Below, piece after piece: positions 44,592 through 53,794 of a stretch of 64,000 bases of DNA. Numbering within the stretch: position 1 is the stretch's first letter; every line of letters starts with the position of its first letter. The DNA is from Bifidobacterium sp. GTDB lineage: Bacteria; Actinomycetota; Actinomycetes; Actinomycetales; Bifidobacteriaceae. The translations under genes and the position numbers were made by a program. The notes under the pieces are model-generated. The model had not been told where the DNA came from. It saw nothing but the letters and a program-made list of their open reading frames with translations, and did not search any database. The DNA is taken from the NCBI GenBank assembly GCA_024104275.1, contig JAGGHK010000009.1, positions 1-64,000 of the forward strand, read 5' to 3'.

Positions 44592-47500
44592 ATGGCTGAC
44601 GTGATGGAAACCAAGACAACGGAGCATGAGGTTACGCCCCTGCGAGTCGGGCTCGATATCGGTTCAACTACGGTCAAGGCTGTCGTGCTTGACAAAAGCA
44701 ACGACCTGAACGACGTGCTGTTTGCCGATTACCGGCGTCACAACGCCAATGTGCGCGCCACGGTGGCCGGGTTGCTGCGTGATATCAAGAAGCAGCTCGA
44801 AGAAGAGGGGCGCGGCTCACAGCCGATCAACCTCGCGATCACCGGTTCCGGCGGCTTGGGTCTGGCCGACGATATGAACGTCCCGTTCGTCCAGGAGGTC
44901 ATCGCCGAAACCAAGGCCATCGATCAGGTCTATCCCGAAGCCGACGTGATCATCGAGCTCGGTGGCGAGGATGCGAAAATCACGTACTTGAAGCCGACTC
45001 CCGAGCAGCGTATGAACGGCTCCTGCGCGGGCGGCACCGGCGCGTTCATCGACCAGATGGCCACGTTGCTCGATACTGATGCTTCCGGCCTCAACGATAT
45101 GGCCAAGGATTACAAGTTGCTGTACCCGATCGCCTCGCGTTGCGGCGTGTTCGCCAAGTCCGACCTGCAGCCGTTGATCAATGACGGCGCCGACAAGCCC
45201 GACCTGGCCGCTTCCATTTTCTCCGCCGTAGCCACGCAGACTATCGCCGGTCTGGCTTCCGGCCGTCCGATTCACGGCAATGTGGTCTTCCTTGGCGGGC
45301 CGCTCTTCTTCCTTTCCGAGCTTCGCGAGGCGTTTGCCCGTGCGCTGGAAGGCAAGGTTGACAAGTTCATTGTTCCCGAAAACGCCCACCTTTACGTGGC
45401 CTACGGTTCCGCACTGATGTGCGGCGACGACAATGAGCTCGATTCTGGTCAGCACTTCGAGCCGCGCACCTGCCAGGAGATCATCGACGACCTCGAAGCC
45501 CTCAAGAACAAGCCGGTCGACACCGCCACGATGCCGCCGCTGTTCCCGACCGAAGAGGACCGTCGCAAGTTCAACGAACGTCACAGCAAGGAACAGGTCA
45601 AGGTCGGCACGCTCGAAGGCGCGAAAGGCCCGCATTTCCTTGGTATCGACGCCGGTTCGACGACAATTAAGGCGACGTTGATCAACGACGACCGAGAGAT
45701 TGTGTGGTCGTCGTACGGCACCAACGACGGCAGTCCGCTCGATGCGGCCGTTGAAATCGTGCGCAAGATCGAAAACGAACTGCCGTCCGAGGCCTGGATC
45801 GCCCGCAGCTGCGCCACCGGTTATGGCGAAGGTCTGATCACCACCGGTCTGCACTTGGACGAGGGCGTGGTGGAGACCATGGCGCATTATCGCGGCGCCG
45901 AAATGGTGAGCCCTGGGGTCACCGCCGTCATCGACATCGGCGGACAGGATATGAAATACCTCGCTATCGCCGACGGCGTCATCGACTCGATTTCCGTCAA
46001 CGAAGCCTGCTCCTCTGGCTGCGGTTCGTTCCTGCAGACCTTCGCGTATTCCATGGGCCTGACCATCGAGGAATTCACGCAGGCCGCGTTGAACTCCGAC
46101 CACCCGGTCGACTTGGGTTCACGCTGCACCGTGTTCATGAACTCGTCGGTCAAGCAGGCTCAGAAGGAAGGCGCCACCGTCGAGAACATCGCGGCCGGAC
46201 TCTGCTATTCCGTGGTGCGCAACGCCCTCTACAAGGTCATCAAGCTGCGCGACGCCGGTCAGCTCGGCGACACCATTGAGGTGCAGGGCGGCACGTTCTT
46301 GAACGACGCCGTGTTGCGCGCCTTCGAGCTGTTGACCGGCAAAGAGGTTACTAGGCCGAATATCGCCGGCCTTATGGGCGCTTTTGGCGCGGCCCTGACC
46401 GCCCGCATGCACTATGAGGATGCGCATGATACCGACGAAACGGCGGAACACACCAAGTCGGCCATCGTGCAGGGCGATGAACTTGATCACCTGTCGATGA
46501 CCTCCGAGCGGGACGTGTGCAAGCGGTGCCAGAACCGGTGCAAGCTCACCATTACGACGTTCCAGGACGGCTCTCGCTACGTCACCGGCAACCGCTGCGA
46601 ACGCGGCGCCGATGCCAAGGCGGAACGCAGCGATCGCCCGAACCTCTATGACTACAAGTACAAGCGCGTCTTCGCCTACCGTCGCCTCACCGACAAGAAG
46701 GCCTACCGCGGCGAGATCGGCATTCCGCGCGCGCTCAACATGTATGAGAACTACCCGTTCTGGTTCACGCTTCTGACCAACCTCGGCTTCAAGGTCCGGC
46801 TTTCCGGCCGATCGAGCCACGAACTCTTCCAGTCCGGCATCGAATCCATCGCTTCGGAGAACATCTGCTACCCGGCCAAGATGGTGCACGGCCATATCAA
46901 GTGGCTGCTCGACCGTGGTGTCAAGACCATTTTCTACCCTTGCGTTTCCTACGAGGAGAACCTGGTCGAAGGCGATACCGACAACCATTACAATTGCCCG
47001 ATCGTCGCGAACTATCCGGTCGTGATCGAAGCCAATATGGCCGAGCTGCGCGAACCCGGCATCCGCTACATGCGCCCGTATTTCAACCTCGCCGACCACG
47101 ACCTGATGGTCGACCGCATCGTCGAGGAGTTCGCGTGGACCAACGTCACCCGCGAAGAGGCCGAGAAGGCCGTCAAGGCCGCGTACGCCGAGGATAAGAT
47201 CTTCAAGCACGACGTGCAGCAGGAAGGCCTGCGTGCGCTCGCCTACATGAAGGAACACAACTGCCGCGGCATCGTGCTCGCCGGCCGCCCCTATCACATC
47301 GACCCAGAAATTAACCACGGCATCCCCGAGACGATTTGCTCGCTCGGGATGGCGGTGCTCTCCGAGGACTCCATCTGTGAGCTGCAGCCGGGCGAGAACC
47401 TGCACCTGAGCGAATATCTGAGTAAAGGTGAAAAGGATCCCAAAGCCAAGAACGAAGGTGGGTTCCGCGAGGTCGGCGACCGTAAGGTCATCAACATGCC

Positions 47501-49688
47501 GCTGCGCGTGGCCAACCAGTGGGCCTACCATTCCAGGCTCTATGCCGCGGCCAATTTCGTCGCGTCCTACCCGGGTCTCGAGCTCGTGCAGCTCAACTCC
47601 TTCGGATGCGGCATCGACGCCATCACCACCGACCAGGTCAGTGAGATCCTCGCCGACAAGGCCGATGTCTATACGCTCCTAAAGATCGACGAGGTCAGCA
47701 ACCTTGGTGCGGCGAAGATTCGTCTGCGTTCGCTCAAGGCCGCCATCGAGGAGCGCGAGAACAACAAAGCCAAACTCAAGAAGGCCGCTGACAAGGCCGA
47801 GCTTGAGGCGAGGGCTGCGAGCGATAACGTCAATGCCACCAATGAAGAAGGTGCCATGGAATCTGCCGAAGCCGCCGCCGAAGAAACGGCCAAACAAGCC
47901 GCCGAGGCGAAGGCCCGCGAAGATGCCGCAGTCAAGCGCGAAGCCGAGCTGAAGGACGCCGAAAGCAAACTTGAAGAGGCTAAGGCTCAGCTTGCCGCCG
48001 CTCAGGCTGCCGTTGACGCCGCCGAGAACAAGGCGGAAACCGCCAAGCAGAACGTTGAGGCTTCGGTCGCTGGGAATTCGGCTGATTCAGTCGATTCAGT
48101 CGATTCGGTCGATTCAGTCGATTCCGATAATGAGGACGTTCCTGCCGACAAGCAGGGCGAGTTCCGCAAAACCGGTTCCAAGGCCCCGACCGCGGGTCGT
48201 CAGGTGCTGCTCGACAGCGTGATGAAGGCGAACCCGAAGCTCACCGAGTCGATGAAGGAAGCCTCGCGCCGCGCCAACGGCGAGGCTGCTGCGCCGAACA
48301 GTGCCAAGACCGGCAGGGCCAATGTCATCTCAAAGACCGGCAAGAAATCCGATGCAGGCAAGACCGGCAAGCGCAGCAAGGGCACGATTTCCGCCTACGC
48401 CCACAAGGTGCGTTTCCAGAAGGATATGCGCCGCGACTACACCATCGTCGCCCCGCAGATGAGCCCGGTGCACATGAGCCTCGTCGAGTCCGTCATCCGT
48501 TCCGGCGGCTACAAGTTCGACGTGCTCAAGATGGCCGATCAGCAGGATGTGGAGACAGGCCTCAAGTATGTCAACAACGACGCCTGCTACCCGGCCATCA
48601 TGGTGGTGGGGCAATTGGTCGATTCGATCATCAAGGGCAAGTATGACCCGAACAAGGTCTGCCTCGCCATCACCCAGACCGGCGGCATGTGCCGCGCGAC
48701 CAACTATTACGGCCTGATTCGCAAGGCGTTGGTCGACGCGGGTTATCCGCAGGTGCCCGTCATCGCGCTTTCCACCCAAGGCATCGAGGATAACCCTGGT
48801 TTCACCGCCACCCCGACCCTGCTCTGGCGCGCGTTGAAGGCGCTGGTCATCGGTGATTTGCTGATGAAGTGCCATTACCGCGTGCGGCCGTACGAGAAGG
48901 TGAAGGGCAGTGCCAACAGGCTTTACGAGATGTGGGATAAGATCGTGCGCGAGACCATTGAGCACCACGGCTATTCCGCGACCGCCAAGAAGAAGATCGG
49001 CAAGGGCTATCTGCCGTATCAGACGTTGCTCAAGGAGATCGTCAAGAGCTTCGACGCCCTGCCGTTGCGCAACATCCCGCGCAAGCCGCGCGTCGGCGTG
49101 GTCGGCGAGATTTTGGTGAAGTACCATCCCGATGCCAACAACCACCTGGTCGACGTCATCGAATCCCAGGACTGCGAGGCCGTGGTGCCCGGCATCATGG
49201 AATTCATGACCACCGGTCCGTACATCACCGATTGGAAGGAAAAGAACCTTGGTATGGGCGGCAACCAGAAGGCCTACGCGGTCATGCGCTGGGGCCTTGA
49301 CCGGATTATGAACCCGGTGCGTCGCGCCATCGACACGGCGCATGGCAAGTTCAGCCAGGACACCCCGATGCCGGAACTCGTCCAGCTCGCTTCGACCGTC
49401 ACCTCGATCGGTGTGCAGGCTGGGGAAGGCTGGCTGTTGACCGGCGAGATTCTGGAGCTCATCAAGTCCGGCTGCCCGAACGTCGTGTGCGCCCAGCCGT
49501 TCGCCTGCCTGCCCAACCACGTCACCGGACGAGGCATGTTCGGCAAGATTCGGCGTCTGCACCCTGAAGCCAACATCGTCTCGATCGATTACGACCCTGG
49601 TGCCTCTGCGGCCAATCAGCTCAACCGCATCAAGCTGATGATCGCCGCCGCCAAGAAGGCTGACCAGAAACTGTCCAAGGCCGACTGA
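44592..49688 (+). CDS. Giant 2-hydroxyacyl-CoA dehydratase activase-type protein (two BcrAD/BadFG domains, DUF2229)
   Basis: A 1698-residue protein. Two ASKHA ATPase domains: GLDIGSTTVKAVVLDKS with Cys145 and Cys184, and GIDAGSTTIKATLINDD with Cys473 and Cys512; the Cys pairs would hold a [4Fe-4S] cluster between subunits. Residues about 640-1050 and 1265-1698 match DUF2229/HgdB-like regions (ENICYPAKMVHGHIKWL, NNDACYPAIMVVGQLVDSI). Between them is a 210-residue Ala/Glu/Lys coiled coil with a DSV repeat, absent from most relatives. Such proteins are conserved in anaerobes but their reaction is unknown. The ATG follows AAAGGA. It is unlikely to be a simple dehydratase because no HgdAB partner is nearby. 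Confidence 0.85.
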   Translation: MADVMETKTTEHEVTPLRVGLDIGSTTVKAVVLDKSNDLNDVLFADYRRHNANVRATVAGLLRDIKKQLEEEGRGSQPINLAITGSGGLGLADDMNVPFVQEVIAETKAIDQVYPEADVIIELGGEDAKITYLKPTPEQRMNGSCAGGTGAFIDQMATLLDTDASGLNDMAKDYKLLYPIASRCGVFAKSDLQPLINDGADKPDLAASIFSAVATQTIAGLASGRPIHGNVVFLGGPLFFLSELREAFARALEGKVDKFIVPENAHLYVAYGSALMCGDDNELDSGQHFEPRTCQEIIDDLEALKNKPVDTATMPPLFPTEEDRRKFNERHSKEQVKVGTLEGAKGPHFLGIDAGSTTIKATLINDDREIVWSSYGTNDGSPLDAAVEIVRKIENELPSEAWIARSCATGYGEGLITTGLHLDEGVVETMAHYRGAEMVSPGVTAVIDIGGQDMKYLAIADGVIDSISVNEACSSGCGSFLQTFAYSMGLTIEEFTQAALNSDHPVDLGSRCTVFMNSSVKQAQKEGATVENIAAGLCYSVVRNALYKVIKLRDAGQLGDTIEVQGGTFLNDAVLRAFELLTGKEVTRPNIAGLMGAFGAALTARMHYEDAHDTDETAEHTKSAIVQGDELDHLSMTSERDVCKRCQNRCKLTITTFQDGSRYVTGNRCERGADAKAERSDRPNLYDYKYKRVFAYRRLTDKKAYRGEIGIPRALNMYENYPFWFTLLTNLGFKVRLSGRSSHELFQSGIESIASENICYPAKMVHGHIKWLLDRGVKTIFYPCVSYEENLVEGDTDNHYNCPIVANYPVVIEANMAELREPGIRYMRPYFNLADHDLMVDRIVEEFAWTNVTREEAEKAVKAAYAEDKIFKHDVQQEGLRALAYMKEHNCRGIVLAGRPYHIDPEINHGIPETICSLGMAVLSEDSICELQPGENLHLSEYLSKGEKDPKAKNEGGFREVGDRKVINMPLRVANQWAYHSRLYAAANFVASYPGLELVQLNSFGCGIDAITTDQVSEILADKADVYTLLKIDEVSNLGAAKIRLRSLKAAIEERENNKAKLKKAADKAELEARAASDNVNATNEEGAMESAEAAAEETAKQAAEAKAREDAAVKREAELKDAESKLEEAKAQLAAAQAAVDAAENKAETAKQNVEASVAGNSADSVDSVDSVDSVDSDNEDVPADKQGEFRKTGSKAPTAGRQVLLDSVMKANPKLTESMKEASRRANGEAAAPNSAKTGRANVISKTGKKSDAGKTGKRSKGTISAYAHKVRFQKDMRRDYTIVAPQMSPVHMSLVESVIRSGGYKFDVLKMADQQDVETGLKYVNNDACYPAIMVVGQLVDSIIKGKYDPNKVCLAITQTGGMCRATNYYGLIRKALVDAGYPQVPVIALSTQGIEDNPGFTATPTLLWRALKALVIGDLLMKCHYRVRPYEKVKGSANRLYEMWDKIVRETIEHHGYSATAKKKIGKGYLPYQTLLKEIVKSFDALPLRNIPRKPRVGVVGEILVKYHPDANNHLVDVIESQDCEAVVPGIMEFMTTGPYITDWKEKNLGMGGNQKAYAVMRWGLDRIMNPVRRAIDTAHGKFSQDTPMPELVQLASTVTSIGVQAGEGWLLTGEILELIKSGCPNVVCAQPFACLPNHVTGRGMFGKIRRLHPEANIVSIDYDPGASAANQLNRIKLMIAAAKKADQKLSKAD
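48084..48119 (+). repeat. In-frame 9-bp tandem repeat (DSV x4)
   Basis: Four units GATTCAGTC (the third is GATTCGGTC) encode Asp-Ser-Val four times, with a partial fifth unit GATTCC, within the low-complexity insert of the activase-type gene. Copy-number change would not shift the frame. Confidence 0.85.
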
Positions 49689-49754
49689 GTGCCGGTCTGT
49701 TGGTATTGGCAGTATCGGTACCGGCAGTAGCTGACTGAAGCTTCGATATATAAC

Positions 49755-49792
49755 AAGTCGGGCGATACCTTTTCGTGGGTATCGCCCGACTT
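49755..49792. terminator. Bidirectional terminator after the activase-type gene
   Basis: AAGTCGGGCGATACC (49755-49769) pairs perfectly with GGTATCGCCCGACTT (49778-49792), 8-base loop, then TCG. It separates convergent genes. Confidence 0.85.
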
Positions 49793-49877
49793 TCGTTATC
49801 AGAGCTGCAGTGAGATTATCGTTTCATAAAGCCATATCGTACACAAATGGCAAATGCTCAGATGTTTGTCGCGAAAA

Positions 49878-51011
49878 TCAACTGTTCCAATCGGCACGCC
49901 AATATTGCGCGGCGGCGGGGTTGGATTCGCGCGAGACGCCTAGACGTGCGGCCGCCATCGCAGGCCAGTGCGGGTTGCGCATCGCGGCACGGCCGATCGA
50001 GACGGCGTCGACTTGACGGGTGCGCAGCATCGTCTCGGCCTGTTCGGGGCTGGAAATACCGCCGACCACGCTCACCAGCGCGTCGGTGTCGGCCAAAGCC
50101 TGCTTCATCTGTGCGCCGAGAAGGGCGTGGAAGCCCGGCCCGGAAGGCTGCAGAGGGGTGTTGACCAGTCCGCCGGAGGAGACGTCGACCCAGTTGATGC
50201 CGTGGTGCTTGACCAGTTCGCGCATCAGCGGCGCGGTGGTCTCGATGTCAAGCCCGCCCTCGACCCAATCTGTGGCGGAAATGCGGATGCCGAGCGGTTT
50301 GGAATCGGGCCAAGCCTCCCGTACGGCGTCGACGACCTCACAGAGCAGTCGCGAACGGTTTTCGAGATTGCCGCCGTATTCGTCGGTTCTGGTATTGGTC
50401 AGCGGCGAAAGCGCCTGATGGAGCAGATAGCCGTGGGCGGCATGAATCTGGATGGCATCGTAGCCAGCCGTGTCGGCCCTGCGTGCGGCAGAGGCGAAAT
50501 CAGAGATGATTTGCCTGATTCCGGCCTTGTCCAGTTTCGTCGTCGGCCGGTAACCTTTGGCGATGGATTGGTCGGTCATACCAACTGTTTGCCACCCGCC
50601 TTCCTCCTCAGGAGCGGAGCCGCCGTGAACTCCCGGAAGCCAAGGTTTTCCCGAGGCACGTCCTCCGGCATGGTTGAGCTGCACCGCGGCGCAAGCTCCC
50701 TGCGAGTGGATGAAGGAGACCAAATGTCGGTGTGCGGCCTCCTGCTGGTCGGTGTACATCCCAAGGTCGCGTGGCGAGATTCGCCCGACCGGTGAGACCC
50801 CCGTCGATTCGATGGTGAGCAGTCCGAACCCGCCGGCGGCTATGGACCCGTAATGCTGCAGATGCCAGTCGGTGGCCACCCCATCCTGCCGATTGACGGC
50901 ATACTGACACATGGGGGAGAGGATAGTGCGATTGCGTAACGTAAGCCCGGTCCCGTCCGGCGTGGGCAGGGTCAACGGTGAAAACAACGTGCTGCGATTA
51001 TCTGTGGTCAT
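49878..51011 (-). CDS. Old yellow enzyme-type NADH:flavin oxidoreductase (YqjM-like)
   Basis: A 377-residue FMN-dependent ene-reductase. Conserved: RNRTILSPMCQYA (Cys of the YqjM class), HAAHGYLLHQALSPLTNTRT (His pair and substrate site), DEYGGNLENR, and SVVGGISSPEQAE with DAVSIGRAAMRNP for the FMN phosphate. It reduces activated C=C bonds or nitro compounds; natural substrate unknown. The ATG at 51011 follows AAAGGAG. Confidence 0.93.
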   Translation of the reverse strand: MTTDNRSTLFSPLTLPTPDGTGLTLRNRTILSPMCQYAVNRQDGVATDWHLQHYGSIAAGGFGLLTIESTGVSPVGRISPRDLGMYTDQQEAAHRHLVSFIHSQGACAAVQLNHAGGRASGKPWLPGVHGGSAPEEEGGWQTVGMTDQSIAKGYRPTTKLDKAGIRQIISDFASAARRADTAGYDAIQIHAAHGYLLHQALSPLTNTRTDEYGGNLENRSRLLCEVVDAVREAWPDSKPLGIRISATDWVEGGLDIETTAPLMRELVKHHGINWVDVSSGGLVNTPLQPSGPGFHALLGAQMKQALADTDALVSVVGGISSPEQAETMLRTRQVDAVSIGRAAMRNPHWPAMAAARLGVSRESNPAAAQYWRADWNS

Positions 51012-51327
51012 CAACTGCTCCTTTGATTGTCAACGATGAGATACCTTCATTCTAGATGGTCGGTCGTCTCACGGCGGGTTTGTTTCGTTGGAATCGGTTT
51101 CATTCGGCGGCTGCCCAGGAAGGCGGGATGCAGGATATGGAATACGTAATACGATATACGTAATATAGGATGCGCGACGTAAGATGCGCGACACGAAATG
51201 TATGATCCGGTGATAAGTCATATACGATAACCGAATTTGTGATGCAAAAATTTTTAGGAACTGCAGATATAACCCCAATGAAGTCATTTCTCCATGCCTG
51301 ACTTGCGCTTCTCCTATACTGGAAACC
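51012..51327. other. Divergent intergenic region with a short imperfect repeat
   Basis: No gene. ATACGTAATA occurs twice with ACGATATACG between (51141-51170), and GATGCGCGAC occurs twice (51171-51180 and 51184-51193). On the right, TATACT at 51315-51320 lies seven bases before the TetR start, suggesting a leaderless or very short transcript. Confidence 0.45.
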
Positions 51328-51960
51328 ATGTCAAAAGCCAAGCAGCGCCGAATCCGCAAGACCCCTGAAGAACGCAGACAGGAAATCACGCAGGCCGCTG
51401 CCAAGTTGATCAGCACCAAAGGCTTCAACGGTATCTCGCTGAAAGATGTGGCGGACGAGGTCGGGATGAGCCAACCCGGGCTTTTGCATTACGTTGGGAA
51501 CAAGGACGGTCTTCTTTCGCCGCTGATCACGGACATCTACGACACGTCCGGCACCCCGGAGGATTTCCTGAAGTCCGGCTTGCCTGGCAGCAATCCGGAA
51601 GGTCCGTTTTTCCCCGCCTACCTTCGATTTCTGGTGCGGCATAATGCGCGCCGGAAAATGATGGTGCAACTTTACATGGTTCTGGAAACGGAATCGTTCA
51701 ACCCTTCCCACCCTTTGCATGACTATTTTGAGAAGCGTCCTGATTCGGTGTGGGGGTATTATTCGAAATTCGATTGGGCATTGCCTCCGGAATTTCGTCC
51801 GTGGGACACTAAAATGCGGCCGATTGTCAGGCAAAGTATAGAGGCCATGGACGGCATCCAGCTGCGTTGGTTGCGCGATCCGCCGATCGATCTTTACGAT
51901 GAATGGCTGGGTTTTGAAAAGATCATTTTCCCGGATGGGGTATGGAAGCATTATCGCTAA
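51328..51960 (+). CDS. TetR-family regulator 1
   Basis: A 210-residue regulator. Helix-turn-helix at about 33-57 (GISLKDVADEVGMSQPGLLH, then YVGNKDGLL). The C-terminal ligand domain ends in MDGIQLRWLRDPPIDL, shared with regulator 2 at 62008. It lies directly upstream of an MFS carrier and the glycosidase cluster, and probably represses them through the operator at 52245. The ribosome binding site is weak, consistent with a near-leaderless start. Confidence 0.9.
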   Translation: MSKAKQRRIRKTPEERRQEITQAAAKLISTKGFNGISLKDVADEVGMSQPGLLHYVGNKDGLLSPLITDIYDTSGTPEDFLKSGLPGSNPEGPFFPAYLRFLVRHNARRKMMVQLYMVLETESFNPSHPLHDYFEKRPDSVWGYYSKFDWALPPEFRPWDTKMRPIVRQSIEAMDGIQLRWLRDPPIDLYDEWLGFEKIIFPDGVWKHYR

Positions 51961-52211
51961 ATAGACAATACACTTTTTTGTATGGGGAAACGGAATATAT
52001 CGTATAAACTATCTATTAGATAAATATTACAAAATTCTTAAAAACTCATCTTTTCCCTCGTTTAAAATCGCTTTTATAAAATTAATAGAAGTTATTTATT
52101 GTTTGGCTGGGCTGATTATAGACGGTGTAAAATCAACCTTTTATAATGAAATAAACGAAAATCTGGTCTTTACTCGAGAAAAAATAATAAGTAAACTATT
52201 AATTATCTGAT
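51961..52211. other. AT-rich spacer before the glycoside cluster promoter
   Basis: About 250 bases, strikingly AT-rich for this genome. No open frame, terminator or clear repeat. It may be a flexible upstream promoter region. Confidence 0.4.
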
Positions 52212-52268
52212 TTGACAAAATGAAACAGTCTTATTACTATCACATTTATCTAATGAAAGTTAGATAAA
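52212..52268 (+). promoter_or_regulatory. Strong promoter with TetR-type operator before MFS carrier 1
   Basis: TTGACA (52212-52217), 17-base spacer, TACTAT (52235-52240). Immediately downstream, TTTATCTAA (52245-52253) and TTAGATAAA (52260-52268) form a perfect inverted repeat with a 6-base spacer over the transcription start. CTATCA/TGATAG at 52272-52298 is a weaker second inverted repeat. Confidence 0.7.
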
Positions 52269-52315
52269 GTGCTATCATTAGAAACGTCATTGTTGATAGT
52301 GAAAGAAGTGGGTCA

Positions 52316-53644
52316 ATGAGTGATTCCATGGTCGCAAGCAAGGCCGAACGCCTTGCAGCGCATAATGCCGCGATAGAGGCGGCGGAAAAAGATCCTGCGT
52401 TAAGCCCCGAAACCGGCCAAAAGGTACCCAGGAAGAAACTGGTGCGTTTCGGCGCCGGATTCTTCATGTTCGGCATCTTCTGGATGACGGGTCTCGGCAT
52501 CGTCTCGATCGTCCTGTTGCCGGAACATTACAAGCAGGTGATCGGCATCCGTCCCGATGTGCTGATTGGTTATGTCAACGTCTGCACCGCTGTGGCATCC
52601 CTGGTCGCGAATCTGATGTTCGGTACCTTCTCCGATCGTTCCCGTTCGCGCTTCGGCCGCCGTACGCCCTATATTCTGTTTGGCGGCGTGCTCGGCGGTG
52701 TGATGCTCTTCCTCACGGGCACCACCAACAACGCCGTGTTGCTCACCATCTACTACTGCCTGTGCATGTTCGGCCTCAACTGCATGATCGCCCCTATGAC
52801 GGCCACCATCTCCGACCGTATTCCCTCAGGCGTGCGTGGCACAATGTCGGCGTTCTATGGAGCCGGTTCGACCATCGGCTCACCGATTGGCTCCTTGATC
52901 GGCGCGCTGTTCGTTACGAACCTGATACCCGGCTTCGCGCTTGCCGGTGTCCTGATGTTCCTCGGCGGCGTCGTCGCGGTCATCCTCATCCCGCGCGAGG
53001 AATCGGCCGACTACCTTCCTGCCGCCAACAAGGGCTTCAAGGACGTCATCATGTCGTTCCGCCCGCCCAAGTTCTCCACCGGCCATGACTTCTACAAGGC
53101 CTTCGTGGGGCGTCTGTGCATGCTCATCAGTTATCAGATGATCAGCGTCTACCAGATGTACATCGTCGAGAACTATATCGGCCAGTCGGTCAAGCATGCC
53201 GCGGCCACCATCTCCGTGATTTCCGTGATCACCATGGTCGTCTCTCTGGTAGGTTCCATCGTGGCCGGTCCGTTCTCCGACTTCATCGGACGCCGCAAGG
53301 TCCCGGTCGTCGTCGCTTCGGTCTGCTTCGCCATCGGCATCGCGATGCCGTGGATCTTCCCTTCGACCACAGGCATGTATCTTTATGCCGCCATTGCGGG
53401 CTTGGGCTACGGCGTCTATTCCTCCGTCGATCAGGCGTTGCTGGTCGATGTCCTGCCGAACAAGGAAGAGGCCGGCAAGGATCTCGGCATTCTGAACCTC
53501 GCCACGACGTTGGGGCAGATGTGCGGCCCGCTGATCATGTCGAGCATCGTGGTCGCCGTCGGCTATTCGCTCGCGTTCCCTGTGGCCATCGTGCTCGCGC
53601 TGATTGGCTGCGTCTTCATCATGTGGATCAAGGGTGTCAAGTAG
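52316..53644 (+). CDS. MFS glycoside transporter 1
   Basis: A 442-residue, 12-helix carrier. It has SDRSRSRFGRRTPYILFG in loop 2-3 (a major-facilitator loop signature), FSDFIGRRKVP in loop 8-9, and ADYLP in the central loop. Sequence is clearly related to carrier 2 at the right edge (GLNCMIAPMTATISDRIP against GINCLIAPAVAVLSDRIP; DVLPNKEEAGKDLGILNLA against DVLPNPQEAGKDLGILNLA). It probably imports a beta-glycoside cleaved by the three downstream hydrolases. The start is ATG at 52316 with a weak AAGAAGTGGG before it. Confidence 0.9.
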   Translation: MSDSMVASKAERLAAHNAAIEAAEKDPALSPETGQKVPRKKLVRFGAGFFMFGIFWMTGLGIVSIVLLPEHYKQVIGIRPDVLIGYVNVCTAVASLVANLMFGTFSDRSRSRFGRRTPYILFGGVLGGVMLFLTGTTNNAVLLTIYYCLCMFGLNCMIAPMTATISDRIPSGVRGTMSAFYGAGSTIGSPIGSLIGALFVTNLIPGFALAGVLMFLGGVVAVILIPREESADYLPAANKGFKDVIMSFRPPKFSTGHDFYKAFVGRLCMLISYQMISVYQMYIVENYIGQSVKHAAATISVISVITMVVSLVGSIVAGPFSDFIGRRKVPVVVASVCFAIGIAMPWIFPSTTGMYLYAAIAGLGYGVYSSVDQALLVDVLPNKEEAGKDLGILNLATTLGQMCGPLIMSSIVVAVGYSLAFPVAIVLALIGCVFIMWIKGVK

Positions 53645-53794
53645 AAACCTGTGGATTCCCGCTGAATGGGAATCCGGTATTGCTGATTTCCGTCGGTTGC
53701 GCCATGGTGAATATGGTTGTGAAATACCATGAATCGTAGCGCAACCGCTTGGAAACAGCGAAATCAATAGAAAATTCATAGAAAGGCTAAAATA
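53645..53794. other. Carrier 1 - GH30 intergenic region with a small hairpin
   Basis: GGATTCCC (53653-53660) pairs with GGGAATCC (53668-53675). Without a T run, it may attenuate rather than end transcription, leaving more carrier than hydrolase mRNA or the reverse. Confidence 0.45.
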
